The notes below the pieces were generated by a model. The model had not been told where the DNA came from and did not search any database. It saw only the letters and a list, made by a program, of their open reading frames with translations. Of a DNA stretch of 64,000 nucleotides, positions 19,354-28,748 are shown piece by piece. Each line of letters starts with the position of its first letter. Positions within the stretch are counted from its first letter, which is position 1. The position numbers and the translations under genes are program-made. The stretch is from positions 124,001 to 188,000 of the forward strand of contig JAHDFP010000002.1 of the NCBI GenBank assembly GCA_020628095.1, in the 5' to 3' direction. The DNA comes from Saprospiraceae bacterium (GTDB lineage: Bacteria > Bacteroidota > Bacteroidia > Chitinophagales > Saprospiraceae).

Positions 19354-20693
19354 TGAAGCCATCCATTCCCAAAGGAACGAGAGACTTTCTACCTAGTCAG
19401 GTCGCTAAGCGCAATTATATTTTTGATTGCATTAGGTCTGTATTCGAGACGTATGGCTATGTACCTATCGAGACGCCGGTTATGGAGAATCTAGCCACTC
19501 TGACGGGAAAATATGGTGACGAAGGAGATAAGCTCCTTTTCAAAATTCTCAATAATGGTGACTATTTAGCCAAGGCAGATAGTGAGGCTCTATCAGAAAA
19601 GAACTCTGCCAAATTAACCAAGAGCATAGCCAAAAAAGGACTACGATATGACCTTACAGTTCCTTTTGCACGATTTGTGACCATGCACCAGAACGACTTG
19701 TCCTTTCCATTCAAGAGGTATCAGATACAACAGGTATGGCGTGGCGATCGACCTCAGAAAGGACGTTATCAGGAGTTTTACCAGTGTGATGTAGATGTTG
19801 TGGGCTCTGATAGTCTGATGTACGAGGCGGAACTTGTCAAAATATATGACGATGTGTTTACTGCCCTGAGAATACCAGCGACTATCAAGGTGAATAATAG
19901 GAAAGTTCTCTATGGTATAGCAGAAGCGGCAGGAGTAGAGGAAAAGTTTATGTCTATGACAATGGCGATCGACAAGTTGGATAAGATAGGTCAAGATGGT
20001 GTTACGGAAGAATTAATGCAGCGAGGGATTACAACGGAGCAAGCGGATTTCATCATGTCTACACTTAAGATTGATAATCTTAATGATTTGTTCGAAGCCT
20101 TTTCTGCCAGTCCCACGGGTCAGCATGGCATACAAGAGTTGCGAGAATTTCATAATTATCTAGATCGCACGGAGACTAATAATAATATCCAATTTGACAT
20201 TTCCTTAGCCAGAGGGTTGACCTATTACACGGGTTGCATCTTTGAAGTAATTACGGATAAGGTCAATATAGGCAGTATTGGCGGAGGAGGCAGATATGCT
20301 GATCTTACGAGTAGTTTCGGACTGAAAGGTGTATCAGGAGTAGGTGTATCTTTTGGAGCAGCGAGAATATATGATGTCATGGAGGAACTGGATCTCTTTC
20401 CTTCTGATATATCTCAGACTATATCTGTATTGCTTATTGCATTTGACGAGATGACTCATGGTCACGCGTTCTCTGTATTATCAGAGCTCAGAGCTAATGG
20501 TATCAAGTCAGACCTCTACCCAAGCCCCGCGAAGATGAAAAAGCAAATGAAATATGCTAATGACATATCAGTACCTTATGTGCTCCTCGTCGGATCAGAA
20601 GAAATGGAAACGGGACAGTACAGCTTAAAAGATATGAATACGGGGGAACAGAAAAAGTACTCTATAGAGGATATCAAGACAGTATTGGCGTAG
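19353..20693 (+). CDS. hisS: Histidine-tRNA ligase
   Basis: A 446-residue class II synthetase. PSIPKGTRDFLPSQ opens the protein, motif 2 is in FKRYQIQQVWRGDRPQKGRYQEFYQCDVD, and the two histidine-specific blocks are RGLTYYTGCIFEV and the GGGGRYADL...GVGVSFGAARI region. The C-terminal 90 residues form the anticodon-binding domain. It acts in the cytoplasm in translation. The ATG overlaps the pheS stop by one base, so the two synthetases are translationally coupled. No obvious terminator follows directly. Confidence 0.96.
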   Translation: MKPSIPKGTRDFLPSQVAKRNYIFDCIRSVFETYGYVPIETPVMENLATLTGKYGDEGDKLLFKILNNGDYLAKADSEALSEKNSAKLTKSIAKKGLRYDLTVPFARFVTMHQNDLSFPFKRYQIQQVWRGDRPQKGRYQEFYQCDVDVVGSDSLMYEAELVKIYDDVFTALRIPATIKVNNRKVLYGIAEAAGVEEKFMSMTMAIDKLDKIGQDGVTEELMQRGITTEQADFIMSTLKIDNLNDLFEAFSASPTGQHGIQELREFHNYLDRTETNNNIQFDISLARGLTYYTGCIFEVITDKVNIGSIGGGGRYADLTSSFGLKGVSGVGVSFGAARIYDVMEELDLFPSDISQTISVLLIAFDEMTHGHAFSVLSELRANGIKSDLYPSPAKMKKQMKYANDISVPYVLLVGSEEMETGQYSLKDMNTGEQKKYSIEDIKTVLA

Positions 20694-21065
20694 CATTTCT
20701 CTCTCAAATCTCTTTTTTTAATAAAACTTTTGGCTTTGTAGCGCAACTATTTACCGCTTTGCTACGTAAAAGATAGAGCACTGGATAACCCCAAAAGTCA
20801 GAATATACACTTAACAAGATTGGAAAGATTTCAGCTTTTGTCAATTAGTTGGCATAGATTTTGAAAATCAAGTGATAACACATTATAAATAATTGTAATG
20901 TGTAGGTTGGTTTTTATTACAAAGGCATATATATTTGCGCTCAATTTTTTACATATAGAGGTTTTTACTATGTGTAAGGAAATAATATTGTGACGTTTAT
21001 AAGATAATCAGAACAATATTGCGAAATATATATCCCATTAACAGTTTGTTGCAAATTATAATATC
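20694..21065. other. Intergenic region with promoter for the lytic transglycosylase
   Basis: A 372-bp AT-rich spacer. It contains one convincing promoter (20907-20937) and a leader of about 120 nt before the next ATG. I see no small frame, tRNA or strong hairpin. A leader this long could hold a regulatory RNA structure, but I find no conserved fold. Confidence 0.5.
20907..20937 (+). promoter_or_regulatory. Bacteroidota sigma-ABfr-type promoter
   Basis: TTG at 20907-20909 and TATATTTG at 20930-20937, separated by 20 nt, match the Bacteroidota -33/-7 consensus (TTG and TAnnTTTG) exactly in sequence and spacing. It faces the lytic transglycosylase gene, with transcription expected near 20944 and a leader of about 120 nt. 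Confidence 0.75.
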
Positions 21066-22175
21066 ATGAACAAATTAAAGATTGTGGCCAAATCGTTGGC
21101 GATGATTGTTTGTTTATTATTTATTGACAATTCCGCATCATCCGCGACGTATAGCGGAGATTACGATGCCTTGCATGACACATACGTACCCAAGTATTCT
21201 GTGCAAGACGTCAAGGAACGACTCAATAATATAAGCACGGTCATCGATGTCCATTACACCCCTGAGGTAGGCCGAAGAATAAAAGAGTACACGGTCAATT
21301 ATCGTGTGGCGGGAAGGCGTATACTTGGAAGAGTCAAAGTGTTCTTTCCGTTGTTCGAGAGCGAGATTCAGAAAAGAAACTTACCTGATGCGCTTAAGTA
21401 TGTTGCCGTAGTAGAGTCTAATCTAGAGCCGACAGCTAAGTCTAAGTCAGGTGCATCTGGATTATGGCAGTTCATTAAGTCTACAGCGCGTATGAAAGGA
21501 CTAGTCATTAATGAGCATGTAGATGAGCGAAGAGACCCAGAAAAGTCCACTGCGGCGGCGTTAGAATATCTTAATGAGCTATATGATACTTTTGATGATT
21601 GGACATTAGCGATGGCAGCTTATAACTGTGGTCCTGGTAATGTACGAAAAGCCATACGAAGAGGAGGTAGTAAGGACTACTGGAAGATCAGAAGTTTTCT
21701 ACCTAACGAGACTCAAAAATATGTTCCTCGTGTAATTGCTGCGATGTATTTGCTCAACTATTACCACGTACACAACCTAGTGCCTGCAGATATCAATAGT
21801 GATCTGACGAATACGATCAAGATATACGACGGTAAAGGACATAATATGAGGACATTGGCCAAGAAATTGGACGTGAACTTCCAGACGCTGGCGTCGCTCA
21901 ATCCGATGTACAAGAATTACATCTTTCCTAAGAACGATGGCCGACTAGGAATAAACATCCCTAAGTCGACATACGAGAAATATTTATCTGTATATGATAA
22001 GAAGGCTTATCACAGAATAATAGAGGAAAGAAAGCAAAAGGCCGAGTTAGCTAAGAAAAAGGCCAAGAAAAAAATTAAGAAGAAAGAAAAGCTCAAGCAT
22101 ATAGATGCGATCGATTTATTAGAATATAATACTCTTCTTTCTTTGGAAGAGCAGAGAACAGATATCAGTCTCTGA
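21066..22175 (+). CDS. Secreted lytic murein transglycosylase, MltD-like
   Basis: A 369-residue exported protein (signal peptide about 1-26). The SLT domain, about residues 95-240, has the catalytic Glu in VESNLEPTAKSKSGASGLWQF, then the A-A-YNCGPGNVRKA motif and the QKYVPRVIAA motif. It cleaves peptidoglycan glycan strands with formation of 1,6-anhydromuramic ends. A short LysM-like region follows (about 255-310, MRTLAKKLDVNFQTLASLNP). The C-terminus is an unusual Lys-rich stretch (about 320-345) that may bind anionic cell-wall polymers. It is monocistronic, with its own promoter and terminator. Confidence 0.93.
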   Translation: MNKLKIVAKSLAMIVCLLFIDNSASSATYSGDYDALHDTYVPKYSVQDVKERLNNISTVIDVHYTPEVGRRIKEYTVNYRVAGRRILGRVKVFFPLFESEIQKRNLPDALKYVAVVESNLEPTAKSKSGASGLWQFIKSTARMKGLVINEHVDERRDPEKSTAAALEYLNELYDTFDDWTLAMAAYNCGPGNVRKAIRRGGSKDYWKIRSFLPNETQKYVPRVIAAMYLLNYYHVHNLVPADINSDLTNTIKIYDGKGHNMRTLAKKLDVNFQTLASLNPMYKNYIFPKNDGRLGINIPKSTYEKYLSVYDKKAYHRIIEERKQKAELAKKKAKKKIKKKEKLKHIDAIDLLEYNTLLSLEEQRTDISL

Positions 22176-22206
22176 TAGCAAGAAACAGAAAGCAGAAAAT
22201 ATACGA

Positions 22207-22240
22207 AGGCCTTAGCTCAGTGGAGTTAAGGCCTCTTTTT
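22207..22240 (+). terminator. Rho-independent terminator after the lytic transglycosylase
   Basis: An 8-bp perfect stem AGGCCTTA/TAAGGCCT with a further CTC/GAG pairing inside, followed by CTTTTT. It starts 31 bp after the stop codon. The inner AGCTCAGTGG resembles a tRNA D-arm by chance. Confidence 0.9.
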
Positions 22241-22374
22241 ATGTGTGTATATATATATAGCTCAGACTTACATTTCTGTTGACTATGCCTTAGTCAATGT
22301 GGGTTTTATTTTACTCCTTCATGCAATGAAATATTATAATTCTGCGAGCTTATGGCTAGACTTACAATTATTTT

Positions 22375-22404
22375 TTTGTGAATTCAATTATATCACTATA
22401 TTTG
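22375..22404 (+). promoter_or_regulatory. Promoter of the FadR/GntR regulator gene
   Basis: TTTG at 22375-22378 and an exact TAnnTTTG element (TATATTTG) at 22397-22404, 18 nt apart, lie about 43 bp before the regulator ATG. The -7 element overlaps the first operator palindrome, so a bound repressor would block it. Confidence 0.7.
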
Positions 22405-22428
22405 GTCAACCAATTATTGGTCAACCAA
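22402..22428. promoter_or_regulatory. Two tandem FadR/GntR-type operator palindromes
   Basis: The 12-bp sequence TTGGTCAACCAA occurs at 22402-22413 and again at 22417-22428, inside a 15-bp direct repeat (GGTCAACCAATTATT, 22404-22418 and 22419-22433). Each is a TTGGT-N2-ACCAA dyad, the general TGGT...ACCA form recognised by FadR-subfamily GntR regulators. The centres are 15 bp apart. The first covers the end of the -7 element, which points to autorepression. I do not find the same dyad upstream of susC, the cupin gene or the second lyase gene. Confidence 0.75.
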
Positions 22429-22446
22429 TTATTTTGATTATTCGAA

Positions 22447-23151
22447 ATGCTAGAGAACTTAAATAAGATCAAGGTAGAAAACCCCGTAGACCTGATAATA
22501 TCTCAACTGCGTGATCTTATTAGTTCAGGTGTCATTAATCCAGGAGAAAAGCTCCCCCCAGAAAGAAAATTGGCAGAGCACCTCGGTGTAAGTCGTGGTC
22601 AAATCCGCGAAGCCATTAATAAGTTACAGATATATGGCATAGTCAAAGTGCAACCACAGAGCGGTACCATCGTAACGGGCATAGGTATTACCGCTATAGA
22701 AGGGCTCATTACCAATATACTTAAGATAGAAAAAACAGACTTCAAGTCTTTAGTGGATACGAGGGTATTATTAGAGAAAGAAGCAGCAAGACTTGCGGCG
22801 CTCAATCGGACTAAAGATGATCTAGTACAACTGAGTAGTGCACTGGACCAATACGAAAAGCAGTTAAGTAAAGGAGATATCGCTATAGAAGAGGATCTTA
22901 TGTTTCATATTAAGATAGCCGAAGCTGGAAAGAATACGGTATTGAAATCACTTATGATGATAATCACACCTGATATAGTTAAGAGTTTTATCAAACTAAA
23001 GGTGTGTGATGATGGCAATAACAGAAAAACGATAGAAGAACATAGAGTCATATTAGATATGATCTCTATTCAGAATCCTGAAGGCGCAATGGAGGCCATG
23101 GCTTCACATCTTCAGGACATAACTTCATTCAGCAAAAATTACGAACCTTAA
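22447..23151 (+). CDS. GntR family transcriptional regulator, FadR subfamily
   Basis: A 234-residue cytoplasmic regulator. Residues about 8-75 are the GntR winged helix (SGVINPGEKLPPERKLAEHLGVSRGQIREAI is the recognition region). Residues about 95-225 form the all-helical FCD ligand-binding domain, with the metal-site type residues in DTRVLLEKEAARLAA, the His of MFHIKIAEAG and a late EEHRVILD. FCD regulators bind small acids, and in uronate loci the usual effector is KDG or an unsaturated uronate (inference). It sits immediately upstream of susC, and two operator-like palindromes lie on its own promoter. Confidence 0.92.
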   Translation: MLENLNKIKVENPVDLIISQLRDLISSGVINPGEKLPPERKLAEHLGVSRGQIREAINKLQIYGIVKVQPQSGTIVTGIGITAIEGLITNILKIEKTDFKSLVDTRVLLEKEAARLAALNRTKDDLVQLSSALDQYEKQLSKGDIAIEEDLMFHIKIAEAGKNTVLKSLMMIITPDIVKSFIKLKVCDDGNNRKTIEEHRVILDMISIQNPEGAMEAMASHLQDITSFSKNYEP

Positions 23152-23158
23152 ATAAATG

Positions 23159-23188
23159 AATAAGAGGAAGCGGCAACTCCCTCTTATT
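23159..23188. other. Hairpin between the regulator and susC
   Basis: A perfect 9-bp inverted repeat AATAAGAGG/CCTCTTATT with a 12-nt loop lies in the 61-bp gap before susC, 24 bp upstream of its ATG. There is no T-tract, so it is not a standard terminator. It could tune expression or message stability between the low-level regulator and the high-level susC. Confidence 0.55.
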
Positions 23189-23212
23189 ACTAAAAAAGTA
23201 TTGATTTAACTA

Positions 23213-26200
23213 ATGAAAAAACTTTCACTAATCATGTGTAAAATTATTAATTCTTGGCTTTCATTAAAAGCCAGTTGTGTATTGTGCTTATTTTTTCTGA
23301 GCACAGCCTTTCTACAAGCTCAAACAACAAGTGGTCAGCTTTTAGATGAAAATGGAGAGCCGCTTATCGGTGCCAACATTCTTGTACAGGGTACAGATGT
23401 AGGTACTATTACCGATGTAGATGGAAGATTTGAGATAGCTGCCAGCGAGGGAGACATATTAGAAGTTACATATATCGGTTATCAAGACCAATATGTAACG
23501 GTGGGTGAAAGCGGAACTGTAAGCATTAACATGGCTCTGAGTTCAGCTGCCTTAGACGAAATCGTCGTCATTGGCTATGGCACATCTAAGAAATCTCATC
23601 TGACAGGAGCTATTTCCAAAGTGGAAAATCGAAATCTGGACCAGTTACCCGTTGCACGTGTCGATGATGCGTTAGTAGGTCAGGTGTCGGGTGTCAACAT
23701 ACAGGCGACTGAGGGAGAAGCTGGTTCCGCACCGACTATCAGAATCAGAGGAACAGGATCTATGGTGGCTAGCTCTGATCCCCTTATCGTTGTAGATGGA
23801 CTTATCGTCGATAATGACTTTTTGGGCTCCTTAGATATGAATGATATAGAATCCTTTGAGGTATTAAAGGATGCGGCGTCATCTGCTATCTATGGTTCAA
23901 GAGGTGGTAACGGTGTCATTTTGGTTACGACTAAGGATGGAAAAGAAGGAAAGACTAAGTTCAGTTATAATGGATATTATGGTAATAAGTCTGCACTAAC
24001 GAGTGACGCTTATTATTTTTCTATCGCTGAAACAGCAGCAGCCGAAATGGCGGCTAACGGAGAGCTATCTGATCGAACGCGTTATAAGCAACTTATCGGG
24101 ATAGACAGAGATTGGCAAGATGTCATATTCGATGGAGGGAATATTATGAACCACTCCATAAGTGCGCGTGGAGGTAGTAAGAACACTAATTTTAGTACCA
24201 CTTTCAGTTACCTACATGACGAGGGCGTATTGCTTACAGATGATTTTAAGAAGTATTCCTTAAATCTAAAAATGAGGTCTAAGATTAATGATCGTCTTTC
24301 TTTCGGGATCGCGATTGCACCATCTTATACCGATCGTAGAAGATTTGATGGTTCTACCCATGACATACTGAGACAGACACCTTGGTTACCGGTACATCAT
24401 GATGAGAATACAATTCAATATGTGGATAGAGATGTTTATCCAGATGTGCAGGTCGGTGATTATGCAGTACAGAGACATTTTGATAACTATACCAATGTAG
24501 AAGAAGGATTAGATAATCAAGATATAAGTAACACCTCTAATACAAATCCAGCCGCTAAAGTAATAGAGCGAGATCGTAATGATTATAAGCTAAAAGTATA
24601 TGGAAGTACTTTCCTACAGTATAAGGTTTTGGATGGTTTGAAGTTTAGAACGGTTCTTTCTGGTGATTTTCAAAATACGGATCAAAGTAGATGGCAAGGT
24701 GTGTTAGCTCATAGAAATGGAGCAGCCAATACACAGTTAGATCTCGCTAATCAAAATAGGTCACACCTAGTCTTTGAAAATTACTTTAACTACGATAAAG
24801 AATTTGGCAAAAACGAAATTAATGCTGTTCTCGGTATGTCAACAGAGCAGTATAATACCAAAGCCAGTAGTATACAAGGAAAGGGTTATGACTCTGACTT
24901 ATTGAGGACTATCTCTGCGGCGACTACGATTTCTTCTTCTAGTTCTATAGAGTATCAGGAAAGATTTTTGTCATTTTTTGGTAGATTGAATTTTGCTCAT
25001 GACTATAAGTATCTGGCTTCTGTTAGTTTTAGAAGAGATGGAAGTTCTGTATTCGGTCCAGATAATAAGTATGGTTTCTTCCCAGCAGTCTCTGCGGGTT
25101 GGGTTGTGAGCGAAGAAGATTTCATGAGAGGTAATGGAATATTTAATTACCTTAAGTTCAGAGTTAGTTATGGATTTACAGGTAATAATAGGATAGATAC
25201 TGGAGATGATCTAATAGACAATTATCCTTATGATGCCTTACTCAATGCAACAACGGCTGTTGTCGGAGGAAGCGTATCCTCAGCATTTAATGCCATCAAT
25301 ATTGCCAACCCACAATTACAGTGGGAAAGATCTAAAGAAATTAACCCAGGTATAGACTTCTCCTTGTTTGGCGAATTTTTACAAGGCTCGGTTGATTATT
25401 ATGTAAGAACCAGTGATCAGCTCTTATTGTATAATCCGATATCTTCTACGACTGGATTTACAGAGGCCTTGGTTAATCTTGGTGAGGTAGAGAATAAGGG
25501 ATTCGAGTTAGAGCTAAGAACTAATAATATCAGGACTAATAATTTCTCGTGGACTTCCTCATTGATTGCCTCTAAGAATGAAAATACACTTGTAGATTTC
25601 GCGGAGTCTAATGGTCAAACACAAAATGTAGACTCTAAAAGAGCAGCCGAGTGGATCAATCTAGAAGGACATCCTATCTCATCATATTATGGATGGGTGG
25701 TAGATCGCGAGATTCCTACAGAATATATCAAAGAACCTTTCCATCCTGTAGGTGGTCAGGCTCAAGATGTATACGTCAAAGACCTTAATGGTGATGGTGT
25801 GATAGATGATGATGATAAGACTCTCTTAGGAGATCCATATCCAGACTTAGTATGGAGTTTTGGAAATAGTTTCACTATTGGAGAATTTGATTTGTCCTTA
25901 ATGTTCCAGGGTAGTCATGGCGCAGAGGTGAGAAATATGGGAGATCAATATTTATTTAACCAGTTCAACAGTGGACAGGACTATCTCACGGATATTACTC
26001 CTGATCAAGAATTTATAAAGCAAAAAATATTTACTAATTCTATCATCCAGGATGCATCTTATGTTGCTTTGAGAAATATAACATTGGGATTTGATTTAGG
26101 ATCTATATTGTCTAATACGGACGCAATAAGTAGAGCAAGAGTATATATTTCAGGTCAGAACCTACTGTATAGTACAGCCGAAGGTTATACTGGATTCAAT

Positions 26201-26302
26201 CCAGAATCAATTAATACGACGAGTGCAACCACTTACGGTTATCAGAGAGCAGGGTCACCTATTCAGAAGACGGTTTCATTTGGACTGAATTTAGAATTTT
26301 AA
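23213..26302 (+). CDS. SusC/RagA family TonB-dependent outer-membrane transporter
   Basis: A 1029-residue SusC-type transporter. A signal peptide ends near residue 36 (FLSTAFLQAQ). A CarboxypepD-regulatory-like domain follows (about 40-115, GQLLDENGEPLIGANILVQGT), then the TonB-box-like EIVVIGYG, the plug (about 125-235 with IRIRGTGS and VLKDAASSAIYGSRGGNGVILVTTK) and a long beta-barrel ending in the aromatic GLNLEF. It imports oligosaccharides across the outer membrane with the SusD partner encoded 32 bp downstream. From the genes around it the substrate is alginate oligomers (inference). Confidence 0.96.
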   Translation: MKKLSLIMCKIINSWLSLKASCVLCLFFLSTAFLQAQTTSGQLLDENGEPLIGANILVQGTDVGTITDVDGRFEIAASEGDILEVTYIGYQDQYVTVGESGTVSINMALSSAALDEIVVIGYGTSKKSHLTGAISKVENRNLDQLPVARVDDALVGQVSGVNIQATEGEAGSAPTIRIRGTGSMVASSDPLIVVDGLIVDNDFLGSLDMNDIESFEVLKDAASSAIYGSRGGNGVILVTTKDGKEGKTKFSYNGYYGNKSALTSDAYYFSIAETAAAEMAANGELSDRTRYKQLIGIDRDWQDVIFDGGNIMNHSISARGGSKNTNFSTTFSYLHDEGVLLTDDFKKYSLNLKMRSKINDRLSFGIAIAPSYTDRRRFDGSTHDILRQTPWLPVHHDENTIQYVDRDVYPDVQVGDYAVQRHFDNYTNVEEGLDNQDISNTSNTNPAAKVIERDRNDYKLKVYGSTFLQYKVLDGLKFRTVLSGDFQNTDQSRWQGVLAHRNGAANTQLDLANQNRSHLVFENYFNYDKEFGKNEINAVLGMSTEQYNTKASSIQGKGYDSDLLRTISAATTISSSSSIEYQERFLSFFGRLNFAHDYKYLASVSFRRDGSSVFGPDNKYGFFPAVSAGWVVSEEDFMRGNGIFNYLKFRVSYGFTGNNRIDTGDDLIDNYPYDALLNATTAVVGGSVSSAFNAINIANPQLQWERSKEINPGIDFSLFGEFLQGSVDYYVRTSDQLLLYNPISSTTGFTEALVNLGEVENKGFELELRTNNIRTNNFSWTSSLIASKNENTLVDFAESNGQTQNVDSKRAAEWINLEGHPISSYYGWVVDREIPTEYIKEPFHPVGGQAQDVYVKDLNGDGVIDDDDKTLLGDPYPDLVWSFGNSFTIGEFDLSLMFQGSHGAEVRNMGDQYLFNQFNSGQDYLTDITPDQEFIKQKIFTNSIIQDASYVALRNITLGFDLGSILSNTDAISRARVYISGQNLLYSTAEGYTGFNPESINTTSATTYGYQRAGSPIQKTVSFGLNLEF

Positions 26303-26334
26303 TTAGTGGACTATTAGTTAGTTCATTCAAAAAA

Positions 26335-27753
26335 ATGAAAGAAATGAAAAATATAAATATATCAATCGTTTTAGCTTTATTCTTATTCACGTCTTGCGGA
26401 GAGGATTATCTTAGTCCTGCTCCGACCGCAGCAGTAAGTGCGGGTGGATATTATAAGACAGAAGCAGAAGTAGAAGCTGGTGTGATAAATATGTACGACG
26501 GAATACAAGGAATTAATTCTACCAGTACTAACGATAATCACGGAGTACAAGTCGAATTCTACCTGACTGAAATGCGTAGTGATAATACCAGGACAAAAAA
26601 TGGTGAAGGAGAACCAGCACAATTTGATAACTTTTCTGTAGAGGCTAATAATGGCATCGTGGATGATTATTACAGAAGCTTTTACAATGTAATTTTCAGA
26701 GCTAATACGGTCTTAGAGAATATAGGAGCAGCAGAGTCTAAGGCGGCACAATTTGAAGGAGAAGCAAAATTCGTCAGAGCGTACGCTTACTTTAATTTGG
26801 TTAGACTCTTTGGAGATGTTCCTTTAGTTGCTGGATTGATTGCACCACTCGATACGGATACACAATTCACAAGAGTAGGTACATCTGAGGTGTACTCCTT
26901 GATTGTAAGTGATCTGGAGACGGCAGTTGCTAATCTAGATAACACGTATAAAAATCGTGCGTCCAAGGCGGCAGCACAGGGCTTACTGGCTAAAGTTCAC
27001 CTTACATTAGGTAATTATTCTGAGGCTAGAAATTTATGTGAAGCTGTTGTAGGATCAGGATTTTCATTAGAACCAAATTTTAAAGATGTCTTCTTTAGTG
27101 AAGGAAATAACGAAGTTATTTTTGCTATAGGATTCAATGGAGATGACACAAGAGATAGTCAAAATTATTCTGCAGAATGGTTAAATGCCGTAGGACGAAC
27201 AGCAGGGGTAAATTATGTTACAGCGGAAGCGGTGGCTGCATTAGACGCTGCTGGAGGAAATCGTACAGCATACTCCTATAGACAAGATGCTATACAAAGT
27301 GAGCAAAATCAAGTGGTCAAATATATACCTAATGGAGATAGCTCTTTGGGAATAGATGCGACATCTACAGATCCTACGCTAGCAGGTAATGACTGGATTG
27401 TTCTTAGATATGCAGATGTATTACTCATGCATGCTGAGGCAATAATGGGAGGCTCGCCTAATACAACTGACCCAGCCGCTTTGAGTTCTTTTAATGCCGT
27501 CAGAGAAAGAGCTGGTCTCACAGGAGTTGCAGATATTACTAAAGAGGCTTTACTTAATGAGCGTAGGGTAGAGTTAGCTTTTGAAAATCATAGGCTATTC
27601 GATCTTATTAGATTTGGTATGGCGCAATCTGTATTGAGCGAATTTGCCGCTAACAATGGATATTCTTTTGCAGCGACTGATTTGCTACTACCTATTCCGA
27701 CAAGAGAAATAGGATTAAGTAATGGATTACTTTCTCAAAATCCTGGTTACTAA
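26335..27753 (+). CDS. SusD/RagB family glycan-binding lipoprotein
   Basis: A 472-residue lipoprotein with lipobox LFTSC (Cys21; translation could also start at the Met at codon 4). The SusD fold is shown by the TPR-like helices around EGEAKFVRAYAYFNLVRLFGDVPLV, the mid-block AAAQGLLAKVHLTLGNYSEA, and the C-terminal NERRVELAFENHRLFDLIRFG block ending in LLPIPTREIGLS.NGLLSQNPGY. It forms the surface lid over the SusC barrel and captures the oligosaccharide. It is part of the same operon as susC. Confidence 0.96.
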   Translation: MKEMKNINISIVLALFLFTSCGEDYLSPAPTAAVSAGGYYKTEAEVEAGVINMYDGIQGINSTSTNDNHGVQVEFYLTEMRSDNTRTKNGEGEPAQFDNFSVEANNGIVDDYYRSFYNVIFRANTVLENIGAAESKAAQFEGEAKFVRAYAYFNLVRLFGDVPLVAGLIAPLDTDTQFTRVGTSEVYSLIVSDLETAVANLDNTYKNRASKAAAQGLLAKVHLTLGNYSEARNLCEAVVGSGFSLEPNFKDVFFSEGNNEVIFAIGFNGDDTRDSQNYSAEWLNAVGRTAGVNYVTAEAVAALDAAGGNRTAYSYRQDAIQSEQNQVVKYIPNGDSSLGIDATSTDPTLAGNDWIVLRYADVLLMHAEAIMGGSPNTTDPAALSSFNAVRERAGLTGVADITKEALLNERRVELAFENHRLFDLIRFGMAQSVLSEFAANNGYSFAATDLLLPIPTREIGLSNGLLSQNPGY

Positions 27754-27793
27754 TTTTTATAAATACTCAATAAGATTTGTTAAAATAAATATC

Positions 27794-28714
27794 ATGAAAT
27801 CAATAACATATAAATCTGGAGGACTGATCATTTTCTTATTTATGATGTGCTTCTCCTTTTCTTCTTGTGATTTTGAATATGAGTTACCTGAGGCTGGCTC
27901 TATAGCTGATGCGACGCTTCCTTCTGCCTCATTTAGCTTCGCGCAGACTGATCCAGAAGATTTTAAGGTAGTATCTTTTTCTAACGAATCAGGAAGTGCT
28001 ACGAGCTATTCTTGGGATTTCGGTACAGGAGATACATCGACTGAGAAAAACCCAGTCTATACTTACGAAGATGGCGAAGGCACCTACACAGTGTCTCTTA
28101 CAGTAACTGATAATAATGGAGAATCAGACTCTTTCACAAAGGATATTAGTGTGATAGAACCAGAAGAGCCAGATGCAATAGATCCTGATGTCATCAACGG
28201 TGACTTTGCCAATGGTCAGGATGACTGGAAGATCGAAAGTTTTACAGACGGTACTACCAGTCCTTTTAATTCCTCCAGTGATGGGTCGTCCATAGATTAT
28301 GATGGTAATGACACAGGTGCTAAAACCGCTGGTGCTAAATGGACAATGTCTACATCTTCTGAGGTATACTTTAGTTCTAATACTAGATTTGCGTATCAGG
28401 CCTTTGTTGTATCACCTAATACGACTTATGTTGTAGAATGGGAGCATGCGATCAAAAATGACGTGGATGATGCTGATGGTGGAGACAGAGTAGTATTACA
28501 AATACTGGATGGGCACTACAGTGATGGAAAAGATGCACTTAATGCTGCAGTAATCAGCGAGACAGTCGGTAATCAAGCCAATGGTAAGGGTAATTTCACC
28601 CTTTTAAAGACAGATTTTGATTCTAATGATTCTGGTCTTATTGCCATTTGGATATATGGCGTGACTAACGAAGATGCTTATGTAGATAACGTTAAGCTAT
28701 ACCCTAAGGAATAG
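27794..28714 (+). CDS. PKD-domain surface lipoprotein, probable surface glycan-binding protein
   Basis: A 306-residue lipoprotein starting at the ATG at 27794 (MKSITYKSGG...), chosen because it gives a proper lipoprotein signal with lipobox FSSC (Cys25); the longer frame would overlap susD. Residues about 45-125 form a PKD domain (SYSWDFGTGDTSTEKNPVYTY motif). After an acidic linker, residues about 135-305 look like a beta-sandwich carbohydrate-binding module (NGDFANGQDDW start, DNVKLYP end). By position, third after SusC/SusD, it is likely the surface glycan-binding protein of the locus. No catalytic residues are recognised. Confidence 0.85.
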   Translation: MKSITYKSGGLIIFLFMMCFSFSSCDFEYELPEAGSIADATLPSASFSFAQTDPEDFKVVSFSNESGSATSYSWDFGTGDTSTEKNPVYTYEDGEGTYTVSLTVTDNNGESDSFTKDISVIEPEEPDAIDPDVINGDFANGQDDWKIESFTDGTTSPFNSSSDGSSIDYDGNDTGAKTAGAKWTMSTSSEVYFSSNTRFAYQAFVVSPNTTYVVEWEHAIKNDVDDADGGDRVVLQILDGHYSDGKDALNAAVISETVGNQANGKGNFTLLKTDFDSNDSGLIAIWIYGVTNEDAYVDNVKLYPKE

Positions 28715-28748
28715 TATTATATCTATTGAAGAATAAATCATAACTATT

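Noticed and set aside
22207-22234. tRNA-like AGCTCAGTGG inside a GC-rich stem
   Set aside because: The region is a simple terminator hairpin with T-tract; no acceptor, anticodon or T-arm can be formed.
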